NCBI RefSeq assembly: GCF_025947145.1
Contig: NZ_CP109999.1
Span: forward strand, 2,542,001 to 2,606,000
Source of the DNA: Flavobacterium sp. N1994
GTDB taxonomy: Bacteria; Bacteroidota; Bacteroidia; Flavobacteriales; Flavobacteriaceae
Direction: 5' to 3'
Length of the DNA: 64,000 bases
The notes under the pieces were generated by a model. It saw nothing but the letters and a program-made list of their open reading frames with translations. It did no database searches and was not told where the DNA came from. The position numbers and the translations under genes are program-made. Positions 33,739-42,097 of this stretch are shown here, piece after piece. The stretch's first letter is position 1. Each line of letters opens with the position of its first letter.

Positions 33739-34212
33739 ATGAAATTAGACAACAACGGTTATTTACTGATTCAGGGTTTTGAGGGTTTGAGCCTAACACC
33801 TTACTTGTGTAGTGCGGGAGTTCCGACCATTGGTTACGGAAATACGTTCTACCCAAACGGTAGAAAGGTTACTCTAAAAGACAAACCGATTACAAAGGAA
33901 TACGCAATCGAGATTAACAAGTTTATAGCGGATATGTTCGCTAAAGATGTAACAAGCTTGGTGAAGGTTCCGATAAATCAAAATCAGTTTAATGCTTTGG
34001 TTGACTTTGCTTACAATCTTGGTTCTGATATTGATGCTGATGATATCCCAGAGGGATTAGGCGACAGTACATTGCTCAAGAAAGTAAATAAAAATCCAAA
34101 CGACAAAACCATCGGAGACGAGTTTTTGAAGTGGAATAAATCAAAAGGAGTTCCATCTAACGGATTGACTAAAAGAAGAAATAGAGAAAAAGAATTATAC
34201 TTCTCATTATGA
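33739..34212 (+). CDS. Endolysin, GH24 phage lysozyme
   Basis: A muramidase that cuts peptidoglycan at lysis. About 157 residues from ATG 33739 (MKLDNNGYLLIQGFEG); an in-frame GTG at 33694 would add 15 residues. The catalytic Glu is in GFEGLSL, followed by YLCSAGVPTIGYGNT with the Cys/Thr positions of the E-8aa-C-5aa-T arrangement. The C-terminal lobe has NQNQFNALVDFAYNLGS. Overlaps the spanin-like gene by 4 bases. No signal peptide, so a holin is needed. Confidence 0.88.
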   Translation: MKLDNNGYLLIQGFEGLSLTPYLCSAGVPTIGYGNTFYPNGRKVTLKDKPITKEYAIEINKFIADMFAKDVTSLVKVPINQNQFNALVDFAYNLGSDIDADDIPEGLGDSTLLKKVNKNPNDKTIGDEFLKWNKSKGVPSNGLTKRRNREKELYFSL

Positions 34213-34718
34213 AACTAAGACACTCACTCACATTATTATTTTGTTTGGTTAGTTGCTGTTTTTTGACTTCCTGTCGTAGTTCTAAACAACGGCAGGAAAT
34301 TCAAAAAGTTGATACTGCATCATCGCTAGTAATCGATAAAGCTGTGACCTACAAGGACACTACTCTTTTTACTCCTAAAGCAGAAACAACCGTTAAAATT
34401 CCAATCAATCAATTGGATTTGAAACCGGATTTAAACGGCAATAAAAAGCCGGTTTATTTCACTCAAAAAAATGGTAATGCGACGGTAAAATTTAAAATCA
34501 AACACGATACAATTTATGTAACAGGCTCCTGCGATAGTTTAGCAATAGTAGCAAAAATCAAAAGTGCGTTACAAAAACAAACCTCTAACAATAGTAAAAT
34601 ATCAGATTCAAATACTGAAGAAACAAAAGTTACCGGATACACCTTTATGGATTTGTTAGGGGCTTTTATTGTAGGTTTCGTAGTCTGCTTTTTACTTAAA
34701 ACTTTTAAAGTATTATGA
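34209..34718 (+). CDS. Candidate unimolecular spanin (lipobox plus C-terminal membrane helix)
   Basis: 169 residues. N-terminal lipoprotein signal MKLRHSLTLLFCLVSCCFLT ending at a lipobox Cys (LTSC), a periplasmic linker of about 110 residues, and a C-terminal transmembrane helix (LLGAFIVGFVVCFLL). An outer-membrane lipid anchor and an inner-membrane helix in one chain is the layout of u-spanins such as T1 gp11, which fuse the two membranes at lysis. It follows the endolysin with a 4-base overlap. The family is inferred from topology. Confidence 0.75.
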   Translation: MKLRHSLTLLFCLVSCCFLTSCRSSKQRQEIQKVDTASSLVIDKAVTYKDTTLFTPKAETTVKIPINQLDLKPDLNGNKKPVYFTQKNGNATVKFKIKHDTIYVTGSCDSLAIVAKIKSALQKQTSNNSKISDSNTEETKVTGYTFMDLLGAFIVGFVVCFLLKTFKVL

Positions 34719-35890
34719 GTTTACCAACTATCAATATCAACATTTCAAGCAATGGCTTGGAGCTTTCAATCGCAGATATTCAGAAGATACCAGGATTGGT
34801 AATTACTGGAGCAACTGTTAGCGGAGCAAATAAGGTTACTGCCGGAACATCTTACCAAATTTTCTCACTTCAAGAAGCTGTAAACTTAGGAATTGAGGAA
34901 ACCGGAACAAATGCATTTGCCTACAAACATATAGCCGCGTTTTATGAAAAAGCGAAAAAAGGCGCTGAGCTTTGGTTTATGGTTGTTACTGCTGCCACTA
35001 CAATGGAGGATATGGCTGACATTGAAAACCCTTTTGCCCAAAAATTACTAGCAGATTCTCAAGGTAAAGTAAGAGTTTTAGGAATCATTAAAAAATCAGG
35101 TACTACAGAAACCATTTCTAATGGTGTTGACGCTGATGTTGATTTAGCAGTAATTAAAGCTCAAGCTTTAGCCTCAGATTACTCAAGTAGATATTACCCA
35201 GTTAGAATTATTATCTCTGGTAATAAGTTTAACGGTAATGTAGCCGATTTAAAAGACTACACTACAACAGAAAATGAGAAAGTTGCCATTCTTTTAGCTA
35301 ACAATGATGGTTCAAAAGAGGGATCAATTGGAATGCTTTTAGGAAGATTAGCCTCAGATCCTGTACAAAGAAAAATTAGTCGAGTTAAAAATGGAGCTGT
35401 TGAACCAACGGCTGCTTATTTTACTAACGGTGAGAAAGTAGAAACCTTAGACACGGCTTGGAACGCAATAGACAATAAAGGTTACATTTTCCTTAGAAGC
35501 TTTGCTAACAGAAGCGGCTACTATTTCACAAGCGATAGAACTTTGACTAAACCTGATAATGATTTCAAATCGTTAGCTCGTGGTTTAGTAATGGATAAAG
35601 CTGTATTAATCACTTATGGGGTTTTAGTCGATGAACTTTCCGACGAGGTTTTAGCTGCCGCTAATGGAACCATCCACCCAGCAATCATTAAAACTTGGCA
35701 ACATAACATCGAAAACAATTTGGATCAGTTAATGGTTCAAACTAAAGAGTTATCAGGTGCCAAAGCTAAAATTGACGCAAATCAAGCTGTTTTACAAACG
35801 GATAACATTAATGTTGAATTGCGTTTGTTACCGGTTGGTTATAGTGACTTTATAACTGTAAATATTGGATTTACATTAAACTTAGAATAG
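34715..35890 (+). CDS. Tail sheath protein (DUF2586-like)
   Basis: Contractile sheath subunit, 391 residues (Mu gpL is 495). Resembles DUF2586 sheath proteins: an N-terminal strand MSLPTININIS, VVTAATTMEDMADIEN, AILLANNDGSKEGSIGMLLG, SRVKNGAVEPTAAYFTNG, GYIFLRSFANRSGYYF and the C-terminal strand GYSDFITVNIGFTLN. The next gene is the tube protein, as expected for a myovirus tail. Confidence 0.85.
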   Translation: MSLPTININISSNGLELSIADIQKIPGLVITGATVSGANKVTAGTSYQIFSLQEAVNLGIEETGTNAFAYKHIAAFYEKAKKGAELWFMVVTAATTMEDMADIENPFAQKLLADSQGKVRVLGIIKKSGTTETISNGVDADVDLAVIKAQALASDYSSRYYPVRIIISGNKFNGNVADLKDYTTTENEKVAILLANNDGSKEGSIGMLLGRLASDPVQRKISRVKNGAVEPTAAYFTNGEKVETLDTAWNAIDNKGYIFLRSFANRSGYYFTSDRTLTKPDNDFKSLARGLVMDKAVLITYGVLVDELSDEVLAAANGTIHPAIIKTWQHNIENNLDQLMVQTKELSGAKAKIDANQAVLQTDNINVELRLLPVGYSDFITVNIGFTLNLE

Positions 35891-36307
35891 ATGAGCACAT
35901 TTTCAAGTAAACAATATGCATGGAATGATATTTCTGTTGCAACTGGTGGTAGAATTTTTGAAGGAATTACAGATGTTGAATACTCTGTAAAACAAGAAAA
36001 AAAACCGCAAGAGGGTCGAGGTAATGACCCACACGGGATCCTTAGAGGTAAAAAAAGTTACGAGGGTAAAATTACCATTTGGCAAAGTGAACTAGAGGCA
36101 ATGATTGAGTCAGCTCCTAACAAAGACATTTTAGCTTTGAACTTTGACTTAGTATGGGCTTTTGTTCCTGAGGATGGGGGTACAAGTGTAACTGATATCC
36201 TTGTAGGATGCGAAATTACAGAGTATAAAAAAGGGATGAAACATGGTGACACAAACATGCTCGTTGAGCTTCCGTTTATGTTTACCAAAGTGAAACCACA
36301 ACAATAA
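35891..36307 (+). CDS. Tail tube protein
   Basis: 138 residues of the inner tail tube, immediately after the sheath. Beta-rich, with FSSKQYAWNDISVATGGRIF, an extended loop (EYSVKQEKKPQEGRGNDPHG), GKKSYEGKITIWQSELEAM and a final GDTNMLVELPFMFTKVK. Size and order are as in Mu gpM-type tails. Confidence 0.8.
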   Translation: MSTFSSKQYAWNDISVATGGRIFEGITDVEYSVKQEKKPQEGRGNDPHGILRGKKSYEGKITIWQSELEAMIESAPNKDILALNFDLVWAFVPEDGGTSVTDILVGCEITEYKKGMKHGDTNMLVELPFMFTKVKPQQ

Positions 36308-36308
36308 A

Positions 36309-36695
36309 ATGAAGTCAATTAGATGTATCATTTTGCTTGCCTTCGGGATGATTGCAAGCACGGCGTTCGCAAGTACAAAGATGCCGGATACGAAACAAAA
36401 AGCAACAATTGAAAGTTACCATCCAGTAACTGCAACGGTTGTAAATGTACTTACCTTTTCAGTTGCTGACTATGATGTAGCAGTAATTACACCGGGTTTT
36501 GATAACCCAATCGTATTTGTAAAAAGTTATGAAGCTATCAACTCTTTTGCGGTCATTTTTGACGTCGGGTGGCAAAGCTTTGATACTAAGTTTATACAGA
36601 TACCTTACACTGAAAAGTTGCATTCTAATTACGTAATAGATCACGAAAAGAATTTGCAAAAACTGGAAGTCAATTTGTCCAGGAATAACTGTTAA
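36309..36695 (+). CDS. Exported hypothetical protein within the tail operon
   Basis: 128 residues with a signal peptide (MKSIRCIILLAFGMIASTAFA). The mature part is beta-rich (YHPVTATVVNVLTFSVADYD). It lies one base after the tube gene and is followed by a terminator. An exported protein inside a tail operon does not fit virion assembly; superinfection exclusion or lysogenic conversion are possible roles (inference). Confidence 0.6.
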   Translation: MKSIRCIILLAFGMIASTAFASTKMPDTKQKATIESYHPVTATVVNVLTFSVADYDVAVITPGFDNPIVFVKSYEAINSFAVIFDVGWQSFDTKFIQIPYTEKLHSNYVIDHEKNLQKLEVNLSRNNC

Positions 36696-36720
36696 AAATT
36701 AAGGTCAATTCAATATAGAA

Positions 36721-36751
36721 AAGCCATTCATTGTCGTGGATGGCTTTTTTT
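36721..36751 (+). terminator. Terminator inside the tail operon
   Basis: AAGCCAT ... ATGGCTT stem followed by a T-run, between the exported protein and the tail chaperone gene. Confidence 0.8.
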
Positions 36752-36782
36752 AAAACAACAAATTACAAACAAAAACAAACTT

Positions 36783-37337
36783 ATGGCAACCATTAAAGAC
36801 AAACAAATCCAAGATTGGAAAGAACAATACGGCGGAGTTTATAAACTTCCTGTAGATGACAAAGTAGCTTACTTGCGTGAGCCTAATATGCAAGATTATA
36901 AACGTGCCTTTACCGCTATGAACAAAGGAGGCGACATTGCTTTTGGCGAAGAAATGCTAAACTCGTTGTTCATCGGTGGAGATGCGGAAGTAAAAACGGA
37001 GTTTGAATATTTCAACCCGGCACGAAAAACCCTTATTGACTTTTTCAGATATGAAGACGCAGAGCTTATCCCTGTTGAAGGAACCAATAACACTCAAATA
37101 GTAATTGGAGAGCATAAATGCATTGTTAGAATGATCACTCGTGATGATTTGAAAATGGCAGAAAGAAAAAACCCTTCAGGCAAACCATTTGTAACTCAAG
37201 AAAAACTATTCGAAATGGTTGTACTTGAGCAAGACGAGATTTTTAAAGACCGTAATAACGCGGAAGTAAGATTCCCACTTTACAAAGCAATTGAAGATTT
37301 ACAAAATAAAAAGGTAGCCTGGTTGGAAAAGCTCTAA
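36783..37337 (+). CDS. Tail assembly chaperone, first frame (G-like)
   Basis: 184 residues, between tube and tape measure, the position of tail chaperones. Contains VAYLREPNMQDYKRAFTAMN and IVRMITRDDLKMAERK. Near its end the sequence GGAAAAG (37325-37331) precedes an overlapping frame, so a longer GT-type product of 258 residues is likely made by -1 slippage. Chaperones of this kind coat the tape measure during tail assembly. Confidence 0.82.
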   Translation: MATIKDKQIQDWKEQYGGVYKLPVDDKVAYLREPNMQDYKRAFTAMNKGGDIAFGEEMLNSLFIGGDAEVKTEFEYFNPARKTLIDFFRYEDAELIPVEGTNNTQIVIGEHKCIVRMITRDDLKMAERKNPSGKPFVTQEKLFEMVVLEQDEIFKDRNNAEVRFPLYKAIEDLQNKKVAWLEKL

Positions 37338-37558
37338 GTGAGGCAGCCATTAATCCAAATGATGCCTCGTCTTATGGATGGGTTCAACACGATGATAACG
37401 GTAAGCCATCAATCAACATAAGATTATTAGACGCTTATCTGAGTTATTATATGCACATCAGAAAACCTCAAAAATTAAGCGACCAGGATTGGGCAATAGA
37501 AGTACAAAATTTACACTTTATAAGAACTGAGGAGCGAAAGGCTTCCGAACAACAATAA
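37310..37558 (+). CDS. Tail assembly chaperone, second frame (T-like, reached by -1 frameshift)
   Basis: The -1 frame is open from 37310 to the stop at 37556-37558 and reads ...GKALSEAAINPNDASSYGWV ... DAYLSYYMHIRKPQKLSDQD ... EERKASEQQ. No start codon occurs before a Met about two thirds in, so it is read as an extension of the upstream gene. Candidate slip sites are GGAAAAG at 37325, followed 8 bases later by a GAGGCA/TGCCTC stem (37340-37368), or AAAAAG at 37308. The next gene begins 3 bases downstream. Confidence 0.75.
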   Translation, partial: KGSLVGKALSEAAINPNDASSYGWVQHDDNGKPSINIRLLDAYLSYYMHIRKPQKLSDQDWAIEVQNLHFIRTEERKASEQQ

Positions 37559-37561
37559 AAA

Positions 37562-39376
37562 ATGAGTGCCTACGAATTCATTGTTAAAATGCGAGATTAT
37601 GCAAGCTCTGAGCTACGAAAAGTAGCTCAGTCAGTAGGTGCTACAAAAAGTCAAGCAGATGGACTAAACGGCTCTTTAAAAACGGTTGAAGGTAGCACCG
37701 GAACTTTAAGCAATTCTATGGGTAAGCTTAAAAATGTAATAGCCACTGTTTTTGCAGTTGGAGCTATCTGGTCATTTACTAATAAAGTCATTGATGCTCG
37801 GGCGGAATATGAAAAGTTTAATGCGGTTTTATCCAATACTTTTCAAAGTGATAAGGTTGGAGCTGCGGCTCTAAATATGCTGACCAACTTTGCCGCTAAA
37901 ACTCCATATCAATTAAATGATTTAACTGGCTCATTCGTTAAATTAGTTAATAGGGGTGTTAATCCAACTTACGCAGAAATGACAAAGCTTGGAGATTTAG
38001 CAAGCTCACAAGGTAAAGGGTTTGACCAGTTAACAGAGGCATTATTAGACGCACAAACCTCACAATTTGAAAGGTTAAAAGAGTTTGGTATCAATGCCTC
38101 AAAACATGGTGATAAGGTCTCATTTTCATTTAAAGGCGTTACAAAAGAAGTGGCTAATAACAAAGATGCCATTACAGCTGCATTAGAAGAATATGGAAAG
38201 ATGGCAGGTGTTGCAGGATCAATGGAAGTTGTTTCTAAAACTCTGGGCGGTCAAATATCTAACTTAGGAGACCAGTGGAATAATTTTTTAGTGAATGTCG
38301 GTGGTCAATCTTCTGGAATATCTAATGGAGTTATTGCTTTCCTGAGTAATGGATTAACTTTTTTAACCACTTATTTACCTTATGTCTCTGAGTATTTTAC
38401 TATTCTATACTCTATGATTGAGCCTGTAGTTTCATCATTGTTTACTTTAATAAAAGCGGTTTTTGGGTTTACCGACACAGGTTCCGCACTGAAGGGATTT
38501 GGAGATATCATGACGTGGGTTCTAGTTGGTATGGGATGGCTTACAACTGGTATTAAGGTTATTATTGGTTGGTTAATGCCTTTCAAAGGTGTAATAATGT
38601 CTGTTGCTGTTGCTTGGGGTCTTCTTAACCTCTATTTCGCGGTTTCGCCTTTGGGTTGGATTGTAATGGGAATTATGGCAATAATCATGGTTCTCGGTAT
38701 GGTTTCTAAATATACCTCAGGATGGGGCGAAAGTTGGAAACATACTGTTAATGGTGCAAAACTATTATGGCAGGCATACACGGAGTATGTAAAAGCCAAT
38801 TTCAATACTGTAGTACAAGCAATAATGATGGGAATTGATTATATCAAATTAGGTTGGTATAAATTCAAGGAGGCTGTTGGAATGGGAGACAGTTCGGAAA
38901 ATCAAAAAATGATATCTGATATAAACGCCTCAGTCGAAAACCGTAAAAAATCTATTGCGGATGGCTATAAGAAAATGGCGGATAGTGCTGTAAAAGCTAA
39001 AAATGAATTTAGTCAAGTTGGGATTAAAGTTGATACAAAAGGCATTTCAAAAGACTTTCAAGCCTTAAAAGATAAGTTCAGTAAAGTTGGCGGAACTAGG
39101 GACATGAGTACAACTGCTTACGATGATTTCTTAAAAACGCAACAACCTCAGGGTGCAGCTACAACTGGAGCAAATGGTAAAGGGACTGGATCCGGTGACG
39201 CTATTACAGGAGGAGGCTCAAAAATGACTCACATTACTGTGAACATTAATAAGCTTCAAGACAAAACAGAAATTCATGTAAGTAATACTGAGCAAGGTTT
39301 GAACGGCTTAGGCGATAAAATACAGGAGGTATTGTTACGAGCGGTAAATAGTGTAAACCAAACTCAAACCGCATAA
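37562..39376 (+). CDS. Tail tape measure protein
   Basis: 604 residues that set tail length. Begins MSAYEFIVKMRDYASSELRK with a coiled-coil start. LGGQISNLGDQWNNFLVNVG near residue 225 is the usual tape-measure pattern. Hydrophobic segments follow from about 250 to 400 (for example MTWVLVGMGWLTTGIKVIIG, VIMSVAVAWGLL). A Gly-rich C-terminal region ends the protein. It is shorter than most tape measures, suggesting a short tail. Confidence 0.88.
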   Translation: MSAYEFIVKMRDYASSELRKVAQSVGATKSQADGLNGSLKTVEGSTGTLSNSMGKLKNVIATVFAVGAIWSFTNKVIDARAEYEKFNAVLSNTFQSDKVGAAALNMLTNFAAKTPYQLNDLTGSFVKLVNRGVNPTYAEMTKLGDLASSQGKGFDQLTEALLDAQTSQFERLKEFGINASKHGDKVSFSFKGVTKEVANNKDAITAALEEYGKMAGVAGSMEVVSKTLGGQISNLGDQWNNFLVNVGGQSSGISNGVIAFLSNGLTFLTTYLPYVSEYFTILYSMIEPVVSSLFTLIKAVFGFTDTGSALKGFGDIMTWVLVGMGWLTTGIKVIIGWLMPFKGVIMSVAVAWGLLNLYFAVSPLGWIVMGIMAIIMVLGMVSKYTSGWGESWKHTVNGAKLLWQAYTEYVKANFNTVVQAIMMGIDYIKLGWYKFKEAVGMGDSSENQKMISDINASVENRKKSIADGYKKMADSAVKAKNEFSQVGIKVDTKGISKDFQALKDKFSKVGGTRDMSTTAYDDFLKTQQPQGAATTGANGKGTGSGDAITGGGSKMTHITVNINKLQDKTEIHVSNTEQGLNGLGDKIQEVLLRAVNSVNQTQTA

Positions 39377-39978
39377 TGTTACAGTTTGATTTTAAAAAAG
39401 CCATCGCAAGAATAGCATTTGATTATGTAGGCGCTCCTTTCCCTGATTGGTGGTTAAAAAACCAACGGAAGTATAACCTACCCGATTTACAATCAATCAA
39501 TGCTGCGCAGCTGTTAGGAGAAAAGTATTTTATGAATATTAAGCTCCGCTACAATGGTAAAACATTCACTTTTCCGAATGAGCCATTAGTTTCATTAAGT
39601 CTTGTAAAGACTATTGTTGAAACGCCAACGGTAGGAGAAAAAAGAAAAGGATCCGTTCTTGAATATATAACGACAGAGAATTATCAAATTTCAATTAAGG
39701 GTGTTTGCTTTGATATTGAAAACCCGGAGTTGTATCCTGGTGCGCAAGTTGGAATTTTGAATGAGATGTTTGATATCGATGATGCATTAGAAATTGTAGA
39801 TAATCCATTTTTTGAGCTTTATGGAATTAGAAAAATAGTTTTGAGAGCTAAGAATATTGATGAAATGCAGGGGCAACAGGGATTACAGGCTTACTCTTTT
39901 ACTGCGACAAGTGATCAAGACTTTTATGCAGATTTGAACGAGCTGGAGATAACGCAATCTAATTTTTTGAATAACTAA
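39376..39978 (+). CDS. DUF6046-like tail/baseplate protein
   Basis: 200 residues. Starts MLQFDFKKAIARIAFDYVGA and has RYNGKTFTFPNEPLVSLSLV, SVLEYITTENYQISIKG and the C-terminal SFTATSDQDFYADLN. The pattern fits the DUF6046 family seen after the tape measure in Bacteroidota phages. It probably links the tube to the hub. Overlaps neighbours by one base on each side. Confidence 0.72.
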   Translation: MLQFDFKKAIARIAFDYVGAPFPDWWLKNQRKYNLPDLQSINAAQLLGEKYFMNIKLRYNGKTFTFPNEPLVSLSLVKTIVETPTVGEKRKGSVLEYITTENYQISIKGVCFDIENPELYPGAQVGILNEMFDIDDALEIVDNPFFELYGIRKIVLRAKNIDEMQGQQGLQAYSFTATSDQDFYADLNELEITQSNFLNN

Positions 39979-40943
39979 TGTTTGTATTAGAAGGTAATGT
40001 GTCAATAGGTAATTATAGTTTCAATTCCTTTAATGAGGTTGAGATTACCAAGTCCATTGAGGATATGTCTGATACGGCAGTTGTCAAAATGCCAACACGA
40101 TTTAAGGTTAGAAATAATAACGATCTTTTATTTACTGAGCAAGCTATCAAAGTTGGGGACAAAGTTGTAATAACGTTGGGCTACAAGAATAAATATTCCG
40201 GGGTTGAGTTTGTGGGCTATGTCAAAAAGTTTGCCCCTAAAATACCACTAGAAATTCATTGCGAGGATGCTATGTGGTTATTGCGCCGGAACCACATTAA
40301 AAAACTGCTGAAGGCAACAACGTTGAAAGCAATTTTAAAAGAGGTAGTAAGTGGAACGACAGTTGAAATTGCCAATAACATTCCAGATGTTGCCATTGAC
40401 CAATGGGCAATGATAGATAAAAATGGAGCTCAAGTGTTAGAGGACTTAAAAAAACAGTTTCCTTTCTCTGCTTACATTAATGATGAAGGAAAGTTATACT
40501 GTGGTCTTGAGCAATTGAACAATATCGGGCAAAGTGTGGTTTATGATCTAAATTACAATTTAGTTGAAAATAACTTGGAGTTTAGAAGTAAAAACGACCG
40601 TAAAATAAGAATAAAATATACTTACATCGGTAAGGATAACAAAAAGAAAAGCTATGAGTTTGGAGACTCTGATGGAGAGCTGAGAACCTTTCATACATCA
40701 GTCGTTTCAGATGAGGCAAAACTCAAAGAAATGGCTAATGTAGAGCTTGAGAAATTGAAATATGATGGCTTTGACGGTGATGTAGTTTCCTTCTTAATTC
40801 CGTTTGCTAACAGAGGAATGAAAGCTATAATCAGAGATAAAAAGCACTCGAACCGTGAGGGTAGCTATTTGATAAAAAAAGTTGTAACCACATTTGGAAT
40901 GAGTGGAGCAAGAAGAAAAGTAACTATAAGTAATAAGTTGTAA
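39978..40943 (+). CDS. Baseplate hub protein (late control gpD-like)
   Basis: 321 residues with the hub fold of P2 gpD/Mu gp44 type: YSFNSFNEVEITKSIEDMSD, KVGDKVVITLGYKNKYSG, VEFVGYVKKFAPKIPLEIHC near residue 75, then FPFSAYINDEGKLYCG, and the long C-terminal barrel with RDKKHSNREGSYLIKKV. Mature hubs sit at the tip of the tube. Located between DUF6046 and the spike-like gene. Confidence 0.82.
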   Translation: MFVLEGNVSIGNYSFNSFNEVEITKSIEDMSDTAVVKMPTRFKVRNNNDLLFTEQAIKVGDKVVITLGYKNKYSGVEFVGYVKKFAPKIPLEIHCEDAMWLLRRNHIKKLLKATTLKAILKEVVSGTTVEIANNIPDVAIDQWAMIDKNGAQVLEDLKKQFPFSAYINDEGKLYCGLEQLNNIGQSVVYDLNYNLVENNLEFRSKNDRKIRIKYTYIGKDNKKKSYEFGDSDGELRTFHTSVVSDEAKLKEMANVELEKLKYDGFDGDVVSFLIPFANRGMKAIIRDKKHSNREGSYLIKKVVTTFGMSGARRKVTISNKL

Positions 40944-40944
40944 A

Positions 40945-41448
40945 ATGACTAAGGAGCTTGAGGATGCATTCAGAAAATTAAAAGAGCGTGGTGTTCATAC
41001 GTTTGCAGTTACTGTTGTTTCTGTAAATAAGGAAGATGGAACCTGTGTTGTTTCTGATGATGATATTGAGTTTCCGGATGTTCGTTTGTCGGCTGTCATA
41101 GATGGAAATAATAAGAAATCTTATTTATTTCCTAAAGTTGGAAGTGATGTTTTAGTGAGCCCAATTATGGAGGACTTACACAAGCTTTATGTTGAATATT
41201 ACTCAGAGCTTGAAAGTTTGGATTATCATTTTGGAGAAGTTCAATTTAAAATTGATAGAGATGGCTTCCTCTTAAAAAAGCAAAATGAAACCTTAAAGAA
41301 ATTAGTATCTGATTTACTTATTGGCATTAAATCAATGAGTTTTTTAGTTACAACCACTGGAGGTAATGGCAATACTACGACACTTAATAATGTAGCCACT
41401 TTTAATGGCATTGAAAATAGGTTTAATCAGTTTTTAAAGGATAGTTAA
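40945..41448 (+). CDS. Baseplate spike-like protein
   Basis: 167 residues. The first 80 residues form an OB-like fold (VVSVNKEDGTCVVSDDDIEF, FPKVGSDVLVSPI), resembling gpV/Mu gp45 N-domains that dock on the hub. The C-terminal part (LVTTTGGNGNTTTLNNVATF) is short and lacks the long beta-helix. Assigned from order and the OB-type pattern. Confidence 0.65.
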   Translation: MTKELEDAFRKLKERGVHTFAVTVVSVNKEDGTCVVSDDDIEFPDVRLSAVIDGNNKKSYLFPKVGSDVLVSPIMEDLHKLYVEYYSELESLDYHFGEVQFKIDRDGFLLKKQNETLKKLVSDLLIGIKSMSFLVTTTGGNGNTTTLNNVATFNGIENRFNQFLKDS

Positions 41449-41823
41449 ATGGGTATTTTAGAGCTAATAGGCAGTATTATAACTGCATCAATCGCTTCCG
41501 GTTTTTTAACCTCAATTTTTATGAGGTCAAAGTATAAACAAGACATTGAAAAAATAAAGGTTGAAGTATTACAGGGAAAGGAAGCCGCGGACTCTGTTGC
41601 TATTGATAATGATATAAAACTGTCAAGTCATTATAAAGATATTATAGGAGACTTAAAGCAGCGATATGAAGATAGAGTAAGTGAATTTGAGCAAATGATG
41701 AATCGAAAAGTTTCGATGCTGGAAGAGGAAATTAAATTACAAGCTCGAAAAATAAAGCTTCAACAGCAGGAGATTACTGAATTAAAAAAAGAAAACCGTC
41801 AATTAAAATCTGCTAATAAATAA
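41449..41823 (+). CDS. Membrane-anchored coiled-coil protein
   Basis: 124 residues: one N-terminal hydrophobic segment (LIGSIITASIASGFLTSIFM) followed by a long coiled coil (SVAIDNDIKLSSHYKDIIGD to the end, Lys/Glu/Gln rich). The gene lies within the baseplate cluster. It may be an accessory lysis or holin-type protein; no family recognised. Confidence 0.6.
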   Translation: MGILELIGSIITASIASGFLTSIFMRSKYKQDIEKIKVEVLQGKEAADSVAIDNDIKLSSHYKDIIGDLKQRYEDRVSEFEQMMNRKVSMLEEEIKLQARKIKLQQQEITELKKENRQLKSANK

Positions 41824-42095
41824 TGGCAATAATTCGACATAACCAATCTTTATTAGATATCGCGGTACAAGAGTGCGGAAGCGTTTTCGCTGCTTTTGAT
41901 TTGGCTGTAGCTAATGAGATTTCAGTTACTGAAGAGTTAGTACCAGGACAAAAAATAATTATACCAAATAGCGATAATACTTTTGAGCAAGTAGCAAACT
42001 ATTTTAAAAAAAACAATATAGTAGTTGGAACAAAATATACCGAACCAACTGTTTCATTTGGATTCCCTGAAGGCGAATTCCCAATATCATTTTAA
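41823..42095 (+). CDS. LysM-like tail protein
   Basis: 90 residues. QSLLDIAVQECGSVFAAFDL and VPGQKIIIPN correspond to the two ends of a LysM module ('tl..IA...g....l...N......l..Gq.l.iP'). Small LysM proteins (gpX type) help attach the tail or cross peptidoglycan. Overlaps the previous gene by one base. Confidence 0.75.
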   Translation: MAIIRHNQSLLDIAVQECGSVFAAFDLAVANEISVTEELVPGQKIIIPNSDNTFEQVANYFKKNNIVVGTKYTEPTVSFGFPEGEFPISF

Positions 42096-42097
42096 CA

